Shown: positions 15,260 through 23,251, counted from the first letter of the stretch. The stretch is DNA of 44,078 nt from Verrucomicrobiota bacterium (GCA_018968815.1 JAGWZL010000014.1:1-44078); one strand, 5' to 3'. Numbers and translations: made by a program. The notes: a model not told the origin generated them from the letters alone.

Positions 15260-16481
15260 TGCCTCTCCTGCGCCGTCTTTTTCTCCGGCGCCGTTTGGGC
15301 GGCAGTTCTGCCAGCTCATGTGCGTCAAAGGAGGCTTCTGTCCAGAGAGTGTAGTGGGGGAGAAGTGTGGGGTCGATACTGGCGCGCAGCTTCAACAGAT
15401 GCAGCGCATGTGGGAAGAATGGGTCTCGGGGAGGTCTGGGTTTGCGCACCTTGCCATCGAGTGGAACCAACCGGAATTGCGCGGTCATGATAAAGCCCAT
15501 GATCCCTCTCATTCTGCGCGGAATGTTGAAAAAGGGATGAAAGACTTGGTCGATGGTGCGGTGGGCCATTTCGGCAATTTGGCCTAAATGGAGCGTTTCT
15601 CGTTTGCTGCGCTCCATCACGTTTTCTTGAAAGAGCGGGAAAATGAGCGCTGCCAAAAGGAAAGAGCGGTCCAACGGGACGTTTTTGCGCACCTCATCGT
15701 CGATCGCGCTGAGCAGCTGCAAGGAGACATTATTGGGTCTATCCAAGTAGACCGCCATCGGCTGAGAAAGCGCTTTTAAAAGGCCGTATTCATTGAGAAG
15801 GTGGAAAAAGGCTTTGGAAGATCCCGACTCGAGCATGCGGAGCAGCTCTTCAAAAATCCGGGCTTGGGAACTTTTTAAAATTTCTCCTTTGCAGCTTAAG
15901 AGGGCCTCAAAGGTGGGGTGGTGGATCTCGAAGTTGAATCGGGCGCAAAACTTGATGAGCCGGATCATCCGGACAGGGTCTTGCGTAAAGCGGATGTCGG
16001 GTTTGCCGATGGTGCGTAAAATCTTTTTTTCCAGATCGGGATAACCGTCGACGTAGTCGATGACTTTTTGGCTTTCTGGATCGTAAAAAAGGCCGTTGAT
16101 CGTGAAATCTCTGCGCAAGACATCTTGCTCTTCGGAGCCCCATTCATTGTCGCGGACAATCAGTCCTGCCTCTTCGGTCGCGCCGGAGCGGAAGGTGGAC
16201 ACCTCGATCACTTTTTTGCCAAAGCGGATGTGAGCCAGACGAAAACGCCTTCCGATCAAAATGGCATTGCGAAAAAGGGCCTTGATCTCCTCCGGCTTCG
16301 CTGAAGTCGACACATCAAAATCCTTGGGGCAGGCGCCAAGCAATAGGTCGCGCACGCCGCCGCCCACCAGATAGGCCTTATGGCCCGCTTGACGCAGCTT
16401 CTGGATCACATAAAACGCATGAGTATCAATTTTGTCGGGAGCAATTTTGTGCTCATCGACGGGGTAAATTTTCGGTTGCAA
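15243..16481 (-). CDS. pcnB: poly(A) polymerase / tRNA nucleotidyltransferase family (PcnB)
   Basis: A 412-residue class II nucleotidyltransferase. The N-terminal fold shows AYLVGGGVRDLLLG and the catalytic pair D54/D56 in KDFDVSTSA, then RDFTINGLFYDP and the RIRLIKFCARFNFEI-like head/neck region. The very basic C-terminus (RRRKRRRRRG) is typical of PcnB, which adds poly(A) tails that speed RNA decay, rather than of CCA-adding enzymes. I therefore favour PcnB, but the CCA role is not excluded by sequence alone. First gene of the pcnB–hydrolase–lpxB run. Confidence 0.88.
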   Translation of the reverse strand: MQPKIYPVDEHKIAPDKIDTHAFYVIQKLRQAGHKAYLVGGGVRDLLLGACPKDFDVSTSAKPEEIKALFRNAILIGRRFRLAHIRFGKKVIEVSTFRSGATEEAGLIVRDNEWGSEEQDVLRRDFTINGLFYDPESQKVIDYVDGYPDLEKKILRTIGKPDIRFTQDPVRMIRLIKFCARFNFEIHHPTFEALLSCKGEILKSSQARIFEELLRMLESGSSKAFFHLLNEYGLLKALSQPMAVYLDRPNNVSLQLLSAIDDEVRKNVPLDRSFLLAALIFPLFQENVMERSKRETLHLGQIAEMAHRTIDQVFHPFFNIPRRMRGIMGFIMTAQFRLVPLDGKVRKPRPPRDPFFPHALHLLKLRASIDPTLLPHYTLWTEASFDAHELAELPPKRRRRKRRRRRGNEEPV

Positions 16482-16561
16482 GTGTTCCGTCTCAAAAATA
16501 TGCCAGCCTAAAGTATACCTCTTAAATCGTCAAGGGAGAAGAACCTATCCCAATCAAATTT

Positions 16562-17158
16562 TTATGCTCTCCCTGGCGAGCCTGCAAATGCGGGGAATCC
16601 TGCGGGAGGGGGAGGGGGGGCGATGCGCTCAAAAATCATGGGGCGTCTGGGCAAACGTGGATCGATCGGCCCTATCCTGTTTTGTGCGAGATCTTCACAG
16701 TATGCGGCCAGTGCAGCTTTTTGCTGTTCCTGGACGGCCGAATCGGCTGTGGGATCGACACACCAGATGCCAGTAACGTCATAGAGGACTTGCTCACTCT
16801 GTGCAAGCAGGTCGTTCTGTGCTCCCATGGGCACCCATGTTTTTGTTAGCACCCCTCTTGTAACACCTTGGCAGATGTGTGTGGGGGGCAACAACACATT
16901 AGTAATCCACGCAAGAGTCTCGATGGGCAAGGCACTAGGCATCCCGCCAACACGCAAGGATATCGCGTTGCCAGGCACGGCAGAACTACGTCCGGGTGCT
17001 ATGATCAGATGATCATAGAATAGCGACAGATCTTCTCTGCTGGGGTAAGGCAGAAATGCCACACGACCCTGCAACTCGCGGTGTGATAGTGGTCCGTCTA
17101 GCAAAGGGAGGGGGCGCGCGGTAGGAGATCTATACGGCCCAACAGGGGATAGGCTCAT
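16562..17158 (-). CDS. hypothetical protein with proline-rich ends
   Basis: A 198-residue protein not recognised. It has no clear signal peptide or transmembrane segment. The N-terminus is rich in Pro and Arg (SPVGPYRSPTARPLPLLDGP) and the C-terminus ends in a polyproline tract (APPPPPAGFPAFAG). The middle region contains LPIETLAWITNVLLPP and a Gln/Ala-rich helix (AVQEQQKAALAAYCEDLAQN). The ribosome binding site is weak (GAAGTGA). It is isolated between pcnB and the dsb genes, with 80 bp on the pcnB side holding nothing recognisable. It may be a lineage-specific secreted protein; there is no evidence of function. Confidence 0.55.
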   Translation of the reverse strand: MSLSPVGPYRSPTARPLPLLDGPLSHRELQGRVAFLPYPSREDLSLFYDHLIIAPGRSSAVPGNAISLRVGGMPSALPIETLAWITNVLLPPTHICQGVTRGVLTKTWVPMGAQNDLLAQSEQVLYDVTGIWCVDPTADSAVQEQQKAALAAYCEDLAQNRIGPIDPRLPRRPMIFERIAPPPPPAGFPAFAGSPGRA

Positions 17159-17270
17159 TCATTCACTTCAATTTTGACTCAAAAGAGCAGGGAATTTTAC
17201 CAACATGATATTGGGTCTGTCAATGTAGAAGACTCTTCCCGGCGCTTTTCAATAAACCCTCCTATGATGT

Positions 17271-17912
17271 ATGGGAAAATTGATGGAACGGAAAAAAACT
17301 CTTCTCTGGGGCACGCTCGCAATCGCGTTCTCCCTTTTTTGCTCCGCTTCGCTCTATCAGACTGTTCAACGGCATACCCCCATCAAAATGAAAATTGCAG
17401 GCTTCCCCACGCTCGGCCTCTCATCGGCCCCAGTACAAGTCGTTCTGATCGAAGACTTTCAGTGCAAAAATTGCAGGGCTTTCAGTAGAAAAATCTTGCC
17501 TAAGCTCCAACGACAATATGTCAAAGAGGGCAAGGTCCGGTTTACGCTGGTGCCTGTTTCGTTTCTGTCTGGCTCGCAGTGGATTGCGAATGCTCTTTTG
17601 GAGGTGTATCATCAAAATCCAAAACAGTTTTTCCCCTATTTGAAAGAAATCCTTCAGTATGAGAGCGATCTGACAGTCGCCGAACTCATTCGGCTGGCCC
17701 GGAGGTTGAACGGCATTGACATGGGTCAATTGGAGCGTTGCATCAACAATCAGTGCCACAATGAGGAGCTGCAGCAGAATCTCGCTTGGGCGCAAGGAGT
17801 GATGGGCCATCAATTTAGGACGCCAGCCCTTTATGTCAATGGAACTGTTGGATCTACGTTTTCATTTGAAGCGATTCAATATCAAATTGATCTGTATTTG
17901 AGGAAGCAATGA
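17271..17912 (+). CDS. DsbA/DsbG-like thiol:disulfide oxidoreductase
   Basis: A 213-residue thioredoxin-fold protein with an N-terminal signal/anchor (LLWGTLAIAFSLFCSASLY, about 11–29) and the redox pair C65-K-N-C68 in EDFQCKNCRAF. Near the C-terminus, GHQFRTPALYVNG supplies the cis-proline loop (TPALYVNG). The second pair (CINNQC) fits DsbA-like domains fused to a helical insert. It should introduce disulfides into exported proteins, important for the cysteine-cross-linked chlamydial envelope. ATG 17283 (MERKK) is an equally possible start. It is coupled to dsbB by an ATGA overlap. Confidence 0.87.
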   Translation: MGKLMERKKTLLWGTLAIAFSLFCSASLYQTVQRHTPIKMKIAGFPTLGLSSAPVQVVLIEDFQCKNCRAFSRKILPKLQRQYVKEGKVRFTLVPVSFLSGSQWIANALLEVYHQNPKQFFPYLKEILQYESDLTVAELIRLARRLNGIDMGQLERCINNQCHNEELQQNLAWAQGVMGHQFRTPALYVNGTVGSTFSFEAIQYQIDLYLRKQ

Positions 17913-18295
17913 AGTGGATCCAAACGCATCGGCTGTATCTCGCGTGGGTGATTGCGCTCGTTGCGGTGTTTGGCAGTTTGTATTATGGCGAGGTGCTCCG
18001 TTTTGAGCCTTGCCGGCTTTGTTGGTATCAACGGATTGCGATGTTTCCTTTAGCTTTTTTTCTAGGGATCGCTTTTTATAAGGAGGAATCCAAGCTCGCC
18101 CGCTACTGTCTTCCGCTGGTTGCGGTCGGCGCTTTTTTTGCCTTCTATCAGTCGATGAGTCAACTTTTCCCCTCTTTGCAAATTGCGGGGCTTTGCGGCG
18201 AGTCTGCTGTTTGCACAGCGGCAGGATGGGCTCCTTATTTGAGTTTTCTCGGGTTTACAGCGATTGGAACCCTCATCTTGAAAAATAAATTTTAA
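17909..18295 (+). CDS. dsbB: disulfide bond formation protein DsbB
   Basis: A 128-residue inner-membrane protein with about four hydrophobic helices. The first periplasmic pair is C35-R-L-C38 in FEPCRLCWYQR, the DsbB signature; the second is C96…C102 (LCGESAVC). It reoxidises its DsbA-like partner, passing electrons to quinone. The overlap with the upstream oxidoreductase gene (17909–17912) supports a dedicated pair, as in the C. trachomatis dsb pair. Confidence 0.93.
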   Translation: MKWIQTHRLYLAWVIALVAVFGSLYYGEVLRFEPCRLCWYQRIAMFPLAFFLGIAFYKEESKLARYCLPLVAVGAFFAFYQSMSQLFPSLQIAGLCGESAVCTAAGWAPYLSFLGFTAIGTLILKNKF

Positions 18296-18334
18296 CGGCG
18301 TATCCTCTTTTTTCAACTAACTTGGAGGTTTTGT

Positions 18335-18949
18335 ATGGCAAAACTCTATTTCCGCCATGGAACGGTAGGGAGCGCGAAAACATTGAATCTACTTGCCGTT
18401 GCGCACAATTATCGCCAGCAGGGAAAAAAGATCATTTTGATGAAGCCCGATCTGGACACTCGGTTTGGGAAGGGGAGCATTAAATCTCGAGCAGGGCTGT
18501 CTATGGAGGCCGATGTTTTGATTGTCGATGACTCATCTCTCAAGGGGATTGACTATGCGGGCATCAGCTGCATTTTAGTCGATGAAGCGCAATTTCTCTC
18601 TGGGAAAGTGATTGAAGAATTCAGACGTATTGCTCTGGAGCATGATATTCCTGTGCTCTGTTATGGCTTGCGCACCGATTTCAAATCGCGTCTTTTTGAG
18701 GGGTCGCAAAGATTGTTAGAGCTGGCGGATTCGATTGAAGAGGTGAAAGCGACGTGCCACTATTGCAACCGCAAATCGATCATGAATCTCAAACACGTCA
18801 ATGGTCTTGCGACCAATGAGGGTCCTTCTGTGGAATTGGGCTGTGAGGAAAAGTATTTTCCCACCTGCTACAAATGCTACCGCAGAGAGCTCGACAAAGC
18901 GCGCATTGCCAAAATGCAAACGGCCTCTTGTTGCGGCTGTAAGCACTAA
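18335..18949 (+). CDS. tdk: thymidine kinase
   Basis: A 204-residue type II thymidine kinase for thymidine salvage to dTMP. The P-loop is GTVGSAKT (residues 9–16), where most relatives have G before K; the Walker B-like VDEAQFLS, the lasso-proximal PVLCYGLRTDF and two zinc pairs (TCHYC and TCYKC) are all present. The ribosome binding site GGAGG is strong. Genus Chlamydia lacks a recognisable thymidine kinase, so this gene is one argument for a chlamydia outside that genus. It converges with the next gene, 1 bp apart. Confidence 0.93.
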   Translation: MAKLYFRHGTVGSAKTLNLLAVAHNYRQQGKKIILMKPDLDTRFGKGSIKSRAGLSMEADVLIVDDSSLKGIDYAGISCILVDEAQFLSGKVIEEFRRIALEHDIPVLCYGLRTDFKSRLFEGSQRLLELADSIEEVKATCHYCNRKSIMNLKHVNGLATNEGPSVELGCEEKYFPTCYKCYRRELDKARIAKMQTASCCGCKH

Positions 18950-18950
18950 G

Positions 18951-19382
18951 TTACCACACCCTCTGATTGAGGGTCAGAAATCGCTCTTTCCAATAGTAGT
19001 GGTCGAGGAGTCCCTCTGTGGATCTGCCTAAGATGCGATGGGCGATATAGAGCGCCTCAACGGAGGCCAAGCCTCCTTCTGGGTTGGGTGTGCGCGGGTA
19101 GGCGGTTTGAAAATGTGTGGGGAGGCTGCGTGTCTCCAGTGGGGGCAGCTGGTGTTCCATAATGGCAGCGAGGCGCCATGTGCCGTCGATGAGCAAAATG
19201 GTTCGCTCCTGATCTTCGATGGTGAGGGGAGGGGCGCCTACTTTTAAAAGGATCGCGCCTGTCAGATCGGGCAATTGCTGGATTGGGTAGGTATAAAAAC
19301 GCAAATCGTCTCTTTTTTCCAATCCTCGCAGGGAACATTTTTTCAAATTTTCTCGTCTGTGGCGGACAATGACTGTTTTCAT
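18951..19382 (-). CDS. Tsr3/DTW-like protein (putative acp transferase)
   Basis: A 143-residue protein with IDGTWRLAAIME, TRSLPTHFQTAYPRTP, GLASVEAL and YYWKERFLTLN, in the order found in the related Tsr3 and DTW (TapT) families. These transfer the aminocarboxypropyl group of S-adenosylmethionine to rRNA or tRNA. RSLP and the terminal WKERFL-LN favour Tsr3; DGTW is the DTW hallmark. The RNA target is undetermined. ATG 19382 overlaps the helicase stop (ATGA); an in-frame ATG at 19403 would add seven residues inside the helicase gene. Confidence 0.7.
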   Translation of the reverse strand: MKTVIVRHRRENLKKCSLRGLEKRDDLRFYTYPIQQLPDLTGAILLKVGAPPLTIEDQERTILLIDGTWRLAAIMEHQLPPLETRSLPTHFQTAYPRTPNPEGGLASVEALYIAHRILGRSTEGLLDHYYWKERFLTLNQRVW

Positions 19383-21289
19383 ACAAAAATCTTGTGGTCG
19401 CATACTTTGAATAGGGTTTTTGGGATTTCGTAGAGAAAGCGGGAGGGGTTTGTGGGGTGAGCTTTTCCCATTTTCATTCGGGCGCGGGCCATGCTTAAAG
19501 TGAGGTATTTTTGTGCGCGGGTGATGCCGACATAGAAGAGGCGTCTTTCTTCTTCAAGCCCTGTTTGCATCATGCTTTTTTCGTGGGGCAAAATGCCATC
19601 TTCGAGGCCGACTAAAAAACAGATGGGGAATTCGAGTCCTTTTGCGCTGTGAAAGGTCATCAAGTGCACTTGATTATGGGATGTTTTTTGTGTGGTATGG
19701 ATCTGTCGGTTCAAAGTGGTATTTGCGATGAAATCTTGGAGCGAATCTTCGTTGGCCTCTGCCAGTGCGTTGACGCATTCTTGAACGTTTTCCCATTTGA
19801 AGGCGCGCATTTTTTCAGATTTCACATCTTCTTCGATGGCTTTTTTATAATTGATCTTATCAATTAGCCATTGCATGGCTTCGCCGAAAGGCGGCGTCTG
19901 AAATCTTTTTTGGGCCTCCTCGATCAATTCGACGAATGTGCGCACGGCTTTTTTTTCATCTTTTGCCAATAAATGCCAAAGAGGGATTTTTTGCGAGCGG
20001 TTGGTTTGTGTCAATGTGTCGAGGTGCGCATCGGAGATGCCTCTGCGTGGGACGTTGATGATTCTGAGGAGAGCTTCTTGATCGAGTGGGTTCGCGATGA
20101 CGCGCAAGTAGGCGAGGAGGTCTTTAATTTCGGCTCGTTCCGAGAATTCGAGTCCTCCGAAGACTTCGTAGGGGATGCCGCGCATCCATTTTCCTTCCTG
20201 ATTTTGCCAGGAGGCTTGGATGAGGGCCATTTCGAATTGTCGGGAGAGGGCGTTCGATCGATATAAAATCGCCATATCGCTCCATCGATAGCCCTCTGTT
20301 TTATATCGAAGGATCCGGTTTACAACGGCGTTCGCTTCATCGGCGTCGGTGGGAGCGTGAAAGACTTCGATCAGATCGGAATGTTTGTTTGCGCTCCAGA
20401 GGTTTTTCTCATGTCGATTTTTGTTGTGTTTGATCACTGCATTGGCGGCATCTAAAATCACGGAAGTGGATCTATAATTTTGTTCTAATTTGACAATGTG
20501 ATCGGCCTTGAAGTGCAAGATATTTTTCACCTCTGCGCCGCGCCAGCCGTAGATGGATTGATCGTCATCGCCAACGACGCATAGGTTTCCGTATTTTTTG
20601 GACAACATGTCGGCTAAGCGAAATTGAGCGGGGTTGGTGTCTTGGTATTCATCGATCATGAGGTAGCGGAAGCGGTCCTGATATTTTTCCAATATGTGGG
20701 GATGTTCTTCGAAGAGTTGGAGGGTCAATGTGATGAGGCTGTCAAAATTGACTGCGTTGTAGGCTCTTAGGGTGGAGCTGAGTCTTAAATAGAGGTCTTT
20801 TGAAAAGGTGTCGTGCCATGTAGTCTCTTCGCCGGACAGGCCCTGATTAGCGGCTTCAGCGAGGGCCGATCTTGTGGGGGCGAGCGAGGGGAGTTCTCCT
20901 TCGTGGCCGAGCATATCGCGGGCGACTTGTTGGACGAGTCGTTGCATGTCTCTTTCGTCATATAAGCTAAATTCTCGCGTGTAGCCCAGTTTATCGATTT
21001 CTTTTCTGAGAACTTGCATGCAGAAGCTGTGGAAGGTGCATAGCATGACCTGTTTGCTGGTTGGGCCGATGAGGTCTTCGATGCGATGGCGCATTTCTGT
21101 GGCGGCTTTGTTGGTGAAGGTGAGTCCTAGGATCATGCCTGGTTCCACGCCTGTTTCGATTAAGTGGGCGATGCGGTGGATGATGACGCGGGTTTTTCCG
21201 CTGCCTGCGCCTGCGAGGACGAGGAGGCGGCCGCGCGTGGTTTTAACGGCTGTTTGTTGGGGGGGATTTAACGAGTGTTGAGAGTTCAT
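19379..21289 (-). CDS. uvrD: UvrD/PcrA/Rep superfamily 1 DNA helicase
   Basis: A 636-residue SF1A helicase. Motif Q/I is [11 protein letters not shown] followed by LAGAGSGKT (about residues 25–33). Motif Ia (GLTFTNKAATEM), motif II (MIDEYQDTN), motif III (VVGDDDQSIYGWRGA), motif IV (LEQNYRST), motif V (HSAKGLEFPICFLVG) and motif VI (EERRLFYVGITRA) follow in order. It should unwind DNA 3'–5' in excision repair and at stalled forks. Its start overlaps the 3' end of rnpA by 47 bases. Length is slightly short at the C-terminus, as in other chlamydial UvrD proteins. Confidence 0.93.
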   Translation of the reverse strand: MNSQHSLNPPQQTAVKTTRGRLLVLAGAGSGKTRVIIHRIAHLIETGVEPGMILGLTFTNKAATEMRHRIEDLIGPTSKQVMLCTFHSFCMQVLRKEIDKLGYTREFSLYDERDMQRLVQQVARDMLGHEGELPSLAPTRSALAEAANQGLSGEETTWHDTFSKDLYLRLSSTLRAYNAVNFDSLITLTLQLFEEHPHILEKYQDRFRYLMIDEYQDTNPAQFRLADMLSKKYGNLCVVGDDDQSIYGWRGAEVKNILHFKADHIVKLEQNYRSTSVILDAANAVIKHNKNRHEKNLWSANKHSDLIEVFHAPTDADEANAVVNRILRYKTEGYRWSDMAILYRSNALSRQFEMALIQASWQNQEGKWMRGIPYEVFGGLEFSERAEIKDLLAYLRVIANPLDQEALLRIINVPRRGISDAHLDTLTQTNRSQKIPLWHLLAKDEKKAVRTFVELIEEAQKRFQTPPFGEAMQWLIDKINYKKAIEEDVKSEKMRAFKWENVQECVNALAEANEDSLQDFIANTTLNRQIHTTQKTSHNQVHLMTFHSAKGLEFPICFLVGLEDGILPHEKSMMQTGLEEERRLFYVGITRAQKYLTLSMARARMKMGKAHPTNPSRFLYEIPKTLFKVCDHKIFV

Positions 21290-21713
21290 ATTTGATATCT
21301 ACGAGTTTGACTCCTTTGGCATTTTGGCGTGGGATGACGTGCATATCCCATTCTTGGAAGTGGCCCAAGCGGTAGGCTTCTCGCACGAGTCGTTTGAACC
21401 GGTTGCGTTCGGGGGCGGAGCCATATTTAGCGGAGGCGCTAATGCCGAGTTTTCCTCTTTTGGCGGGTTTGCAATCGATGCACAGGAGTTTGCCGACGAG
21501 GCGTTTTCCTTCCCTGGTCACTTTTTGGAACTCCCACTTTTTGAGGAGGCGTGTGTGTTTAGGGAAGGTGTTTAGGCGGCTAATTTTTTTCTTCCGGCTC
21601 TGCGTCTGCGGTTGATGACCTTTCTTCCCGAAGTGGTTTTCATTCTGGCCCGGAAGCCGAATTTTTTTCTGCGACGGGTTTTGCTCGGCTGGTACGTTCT
21701 CTTCATATCTCAT
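21243..21713 (-). CDS. rnpA: RNase P protein component, apparently N-terminally extended over rpmH
   Basis: The conserved RnpA domain starts at about residue 46 ([18 protein letters not shown]) and contains the RNR motif in [15 protein letters not shown]. RnpA binds the RNase P RNA and helps mature tRNA 5' ends. In this frame there is no ATG, GTG or TTG between ATG 21713 and GTG codon 65, which lies inside the conserved core. The first codons at the domain edge are CTA and ATT. So RnpA either starts at 21713, seven bases upstream of rpmH and overlapping it completely, as reported for Thermus, or uses a rare start such as ATT at codon 44. The extension (1–45) is Gln/Lys/Asn-rich and low complexity. 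The gene overlaps uvrD at its 3' end. Confidence 0.85.
   Translation of the reverse strand: MRYEENVPAEQNPSQKKIRLPGQNENHFGKKGHQPQTQSRKKKISRLNTFPKHTRLLKKWEFQKVTREGKRLVGKLLCIDCKPAKRGKLGISASAKYGSAPERNRFKRLVREAYRLGHFQEWDMHVIPRQNAKGVKLVDIKYELSTLVKSPPTNSR
21572..21706 (-). CDS. rpmH: 50S ribosomal protein L34
   Basis: A 44-residue very basic protein starting [18 protein letters not shown] and ending [12 protein letters not shown], unmistakably L34. It is read from ATG 21706 in a different frame from rnpA and lies wholly inside the open rnpA frame. rpmH immediately before rnpA is the usual bacterial order. A TATAAT box lies about 31 bp upstream. Confidence 0.96.
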   Translation of the reverse strand: MKRTYQPSKTRRRKKFGFRARMKTTSGRKVINRRRRAGRKKLAA

Positions 21714-21736
21714 CCATTGATCAAAAATTTGAATTC

Positions 21737-21742
21737 ATTATA
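21737..21742 (-). promoter_or_regulatory. -10 box of the rpmH–rnpA–uvrD transcript
   Basis: The minus strand reads TATAAT here, placing the start point at about 21730, some 25 bases before rpmH. No -35 hexamer is seen; its place is taken by the purine/pyrimidine tract at 21749–21823, with pyrimidines on the sense strand. Confidence 0.5.
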
Positions 21743-21748
21743 GGGGAT

Positions 21749-21823
21749 GGGGGAAAAAAAGGGAAGGGGGGGAGAAAAAAAGGGGAAAAGGGGAGAAAAA
21801 AAGGGAAAAAGAAAAGAGAGAGA
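21749..21823. repeat. 75-base uninterrupted purine tract
   Basis: Every base from 21749 to 21823 on the plus strand is A or G, in runs such as GGGGGGAGAAAAAAAGGGG. Such tracts can form triplex (H-DNA) or unusual structures and can be unstable. It starts seven bases beyond the rpmH -10 box and runs into the left arm of the 257-bp inverted repeat. A pyrimidine-rich stretch lies at the mirrored position outside the right arm (about 22464–22500). Confidence 0.9.
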
Positions 21824-22472
21824 TAGACGTCGGGCACGCTACGCGCATTCGCGCTGCGCCCCCGCGCCCGGCAGGCTTCACCTCGCTTCGATAAAACGCG
21901 TGCTCGGCTCGGGGGTGTGCAAAGCACTACCCCCACGCCCGAAACGGGCTCTCGCCTGCGCTGCGTTTTCTCTTTGCGAGCTGAAGCCAAGGGCTGGCGC
22001 ATCGGCCCCATCTACGATGGGTCCCCCCGCGCGCCAGACATAAGGGGGAGGCCCCCTTCGTATCCCCCACGCTGTCGCGTACATACAATCATGTTAATCA
22101 ATGCACATTCTCCCCGCATAAATCATCGGTCCCACTTTCAGTGGATTTCCTCCGCGTGCCAGGGGAAGCCCTCTTCATATTCAGTGTACTGAATGAGTCC
22201 CATTGGTGCGCGGGTAGCGTGGGGGATGCGAAGGGGGCCTCCCCCTTATGCCTGGCGCGCGGGGGGACCCATCGTAGATGGGGCCGACGCGCCAGCCCGC
22301 GGCTTCAGCTCGCAAAGAGAAAATGCAGCACAGGCGAGAGCCCGTTTCGGGCGTGGGGGTAGTGCTTTGCACACCCCCGAGCCGAGCACGCGTTTTATCG
22401 AAGCGAGATGAAGCCTGCTGGGCGCGGGGGCGCAGCGCGAATGCGCGTAGCATGCCCGACGTCTATTTCTCT
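21817..22472. repeat. 257-bp inverted repeat around a 142-bp spacer; fills a gene-free gap
   Basis: Left arm 21817–22073 and right arm 22216–22472 are reverse complements without gaps. I count about 11 differences in 257 positions (about 96% identity), nearly all transitions. The arms are GC-rich and contain further small palindromes. The spacer (22074–22215) contains ATTCAGT-GT-ACTGAAT at 22178–22193. Open frames of 60–150 codons occur in both arms, but they are mirrored and unlike any protein I know. Transcribed through, the unit would fold into a very long hairpin. No transposase is inside. The whole region 21714–22501 carries no gene I can support. Confidence 0.95.
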
Positions 22473-22501
22473 TCTCTCTATTGCTTTCTCTCTATTCCTA
22501 C

Positions 22502-22780
22502 TTATTCCTCGTCGTGCATGCCCATGCGCTCTTCGACAGAATGCATGATCGCTGCTGCTATGATGGCTTGGGAATCTTTGTCCGTCGCGTCCAGAGGCTC
22601 CCCCCCAGATACCTCCCAAATCAGCTGGTCAATCCGAAGACGAATGTCCTCAGGCAAGGTCAACAACCCCTCCATCCCCTGCCCCAACCGCCCAAAGAAA
22701 AAAGCCTCGGCAATAGATACTTGATGCTTCAACATATCTACATACTTCTTCATCGCATGTGATAAAACTTCAGGACTCAT
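22502..22780 (-). CDS. hypothetical protein, small acidic helical
   Basis: A 92-residue protein not recognised. It is predicted helical (VLSHAMKKYVDMLKHQVSIAEAFFFGRLGQ) and ends MGMHDEE; no signal peptide or membrane segment. The start is placed at ATG 22780, which has a perfect GGAGG five bases upstream; a GTG two codons earlier overlaps the previous stop. It is the second gene of a two-gene unit with the next entry. Size and context would suit a chaperone, antitoxin-like or structural role, but nothing in the sequence decides. Confidence 0.6.
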   Translation of the reverse strand: MSPEVLSHAMKKYVDMLKHQVSIAEAFFFGRLGQGMEGLLTLPEDIRLRIDQLIWEVSGGEPLDATDKDSQAIIAAAIMHSVEERMGMHDEE

Positions 22781-22782
22781 CT

Positions 22783-23202
22783 TCACCTCCCCCTCGCATA
22801 ACGCAGGATCTCTTCTTGCTGCGTTCGATTGAATTCAGAGAGTGGATCTAGCGATTCCGTATTTAATACCTTCTTCCTAAGAACATCCACCTCATACGCA
22901 AAAGTATGCGGTTGCTGATCAAACTCCGATGTTAACGGAAACACAACCTGAAAACGCATATGCTGCGCCAAAGCACGAATCCTCCTCACTTGCGCAGAAT
23001 CCCCACTCAAACGCTTCACCCTGTCTTCTAGATCCACAGCCGCATCCGCTAACTGCCCAGGCGATAAATCATTCCACTGCTCCCGAATACGCCCCATCAC
23101 CACCTTTACCTCATCCAGAGATATAACCTCCTTCAACTCATCAGCTGCCCCCACTACCTCATGCGGAGACCCCCCTACAGACTTATTAATAGGCTCAACC
23201 AT
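22783..23202 (-). CDS. hypothetical protein, first gene of a two-gene unit
   Basis: A 139-residue protein of unknown family, mostly helical and charged (LADAAVDLEDRVKRLSGDSAQVRRIRALAQHMRF), with a C-terminal segment QQEEILRYARGR. No signal peptide. ATG 23202 has AAAGGATG upstream. It ends directly before the ribosome-bound start of the next small gene, so they form an operon. The 118-bp AT-rich region upstream contains a 15-bp palindrome. Confidence 0.6.
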   Translation of the reverse strand: MVEPINKSVGGSPHEVVGAADELKEVISLDEVKVVMGRIREQWNDLSPGQLADAAVDLEDRVKRLSGDSAQVRRIRALAQHMRFQVVFPLTSEFDQQPHTFAYEVDVLRKKVLNTESLDPLSEFNRTQQEEILRYARGR

Positions 23203-23236
23203 TATTACATCCTTTTAGTTTATTAGTAGTTTTAAT

Positions 23237-23251
23237 GTGAATATAATTCAC
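23237..23251. promoter_or_regulatory. palindrome in the promoter region of the two-gene unknown unit
   Basis: GTGAAT-ATA-ATTCAC is a perfect palindrome about 35 bases upstream of ATG 23202. On the minus strand it contains TATATT, a plausible -10 box, so a bound dimeric regulator would block the promoter. Candidate operator only; the region is AT-rich, which raises chance palindromes. Confidence 0.35.

Noticed and set aside
21747..22453. Several 60–150-codon open frames on both strands in the inverted repeat
   Set aside because: They mirror each other because the arms are inverse copies, run through high-GC palindromes and lack ribosome binding sites or recognisable domains.
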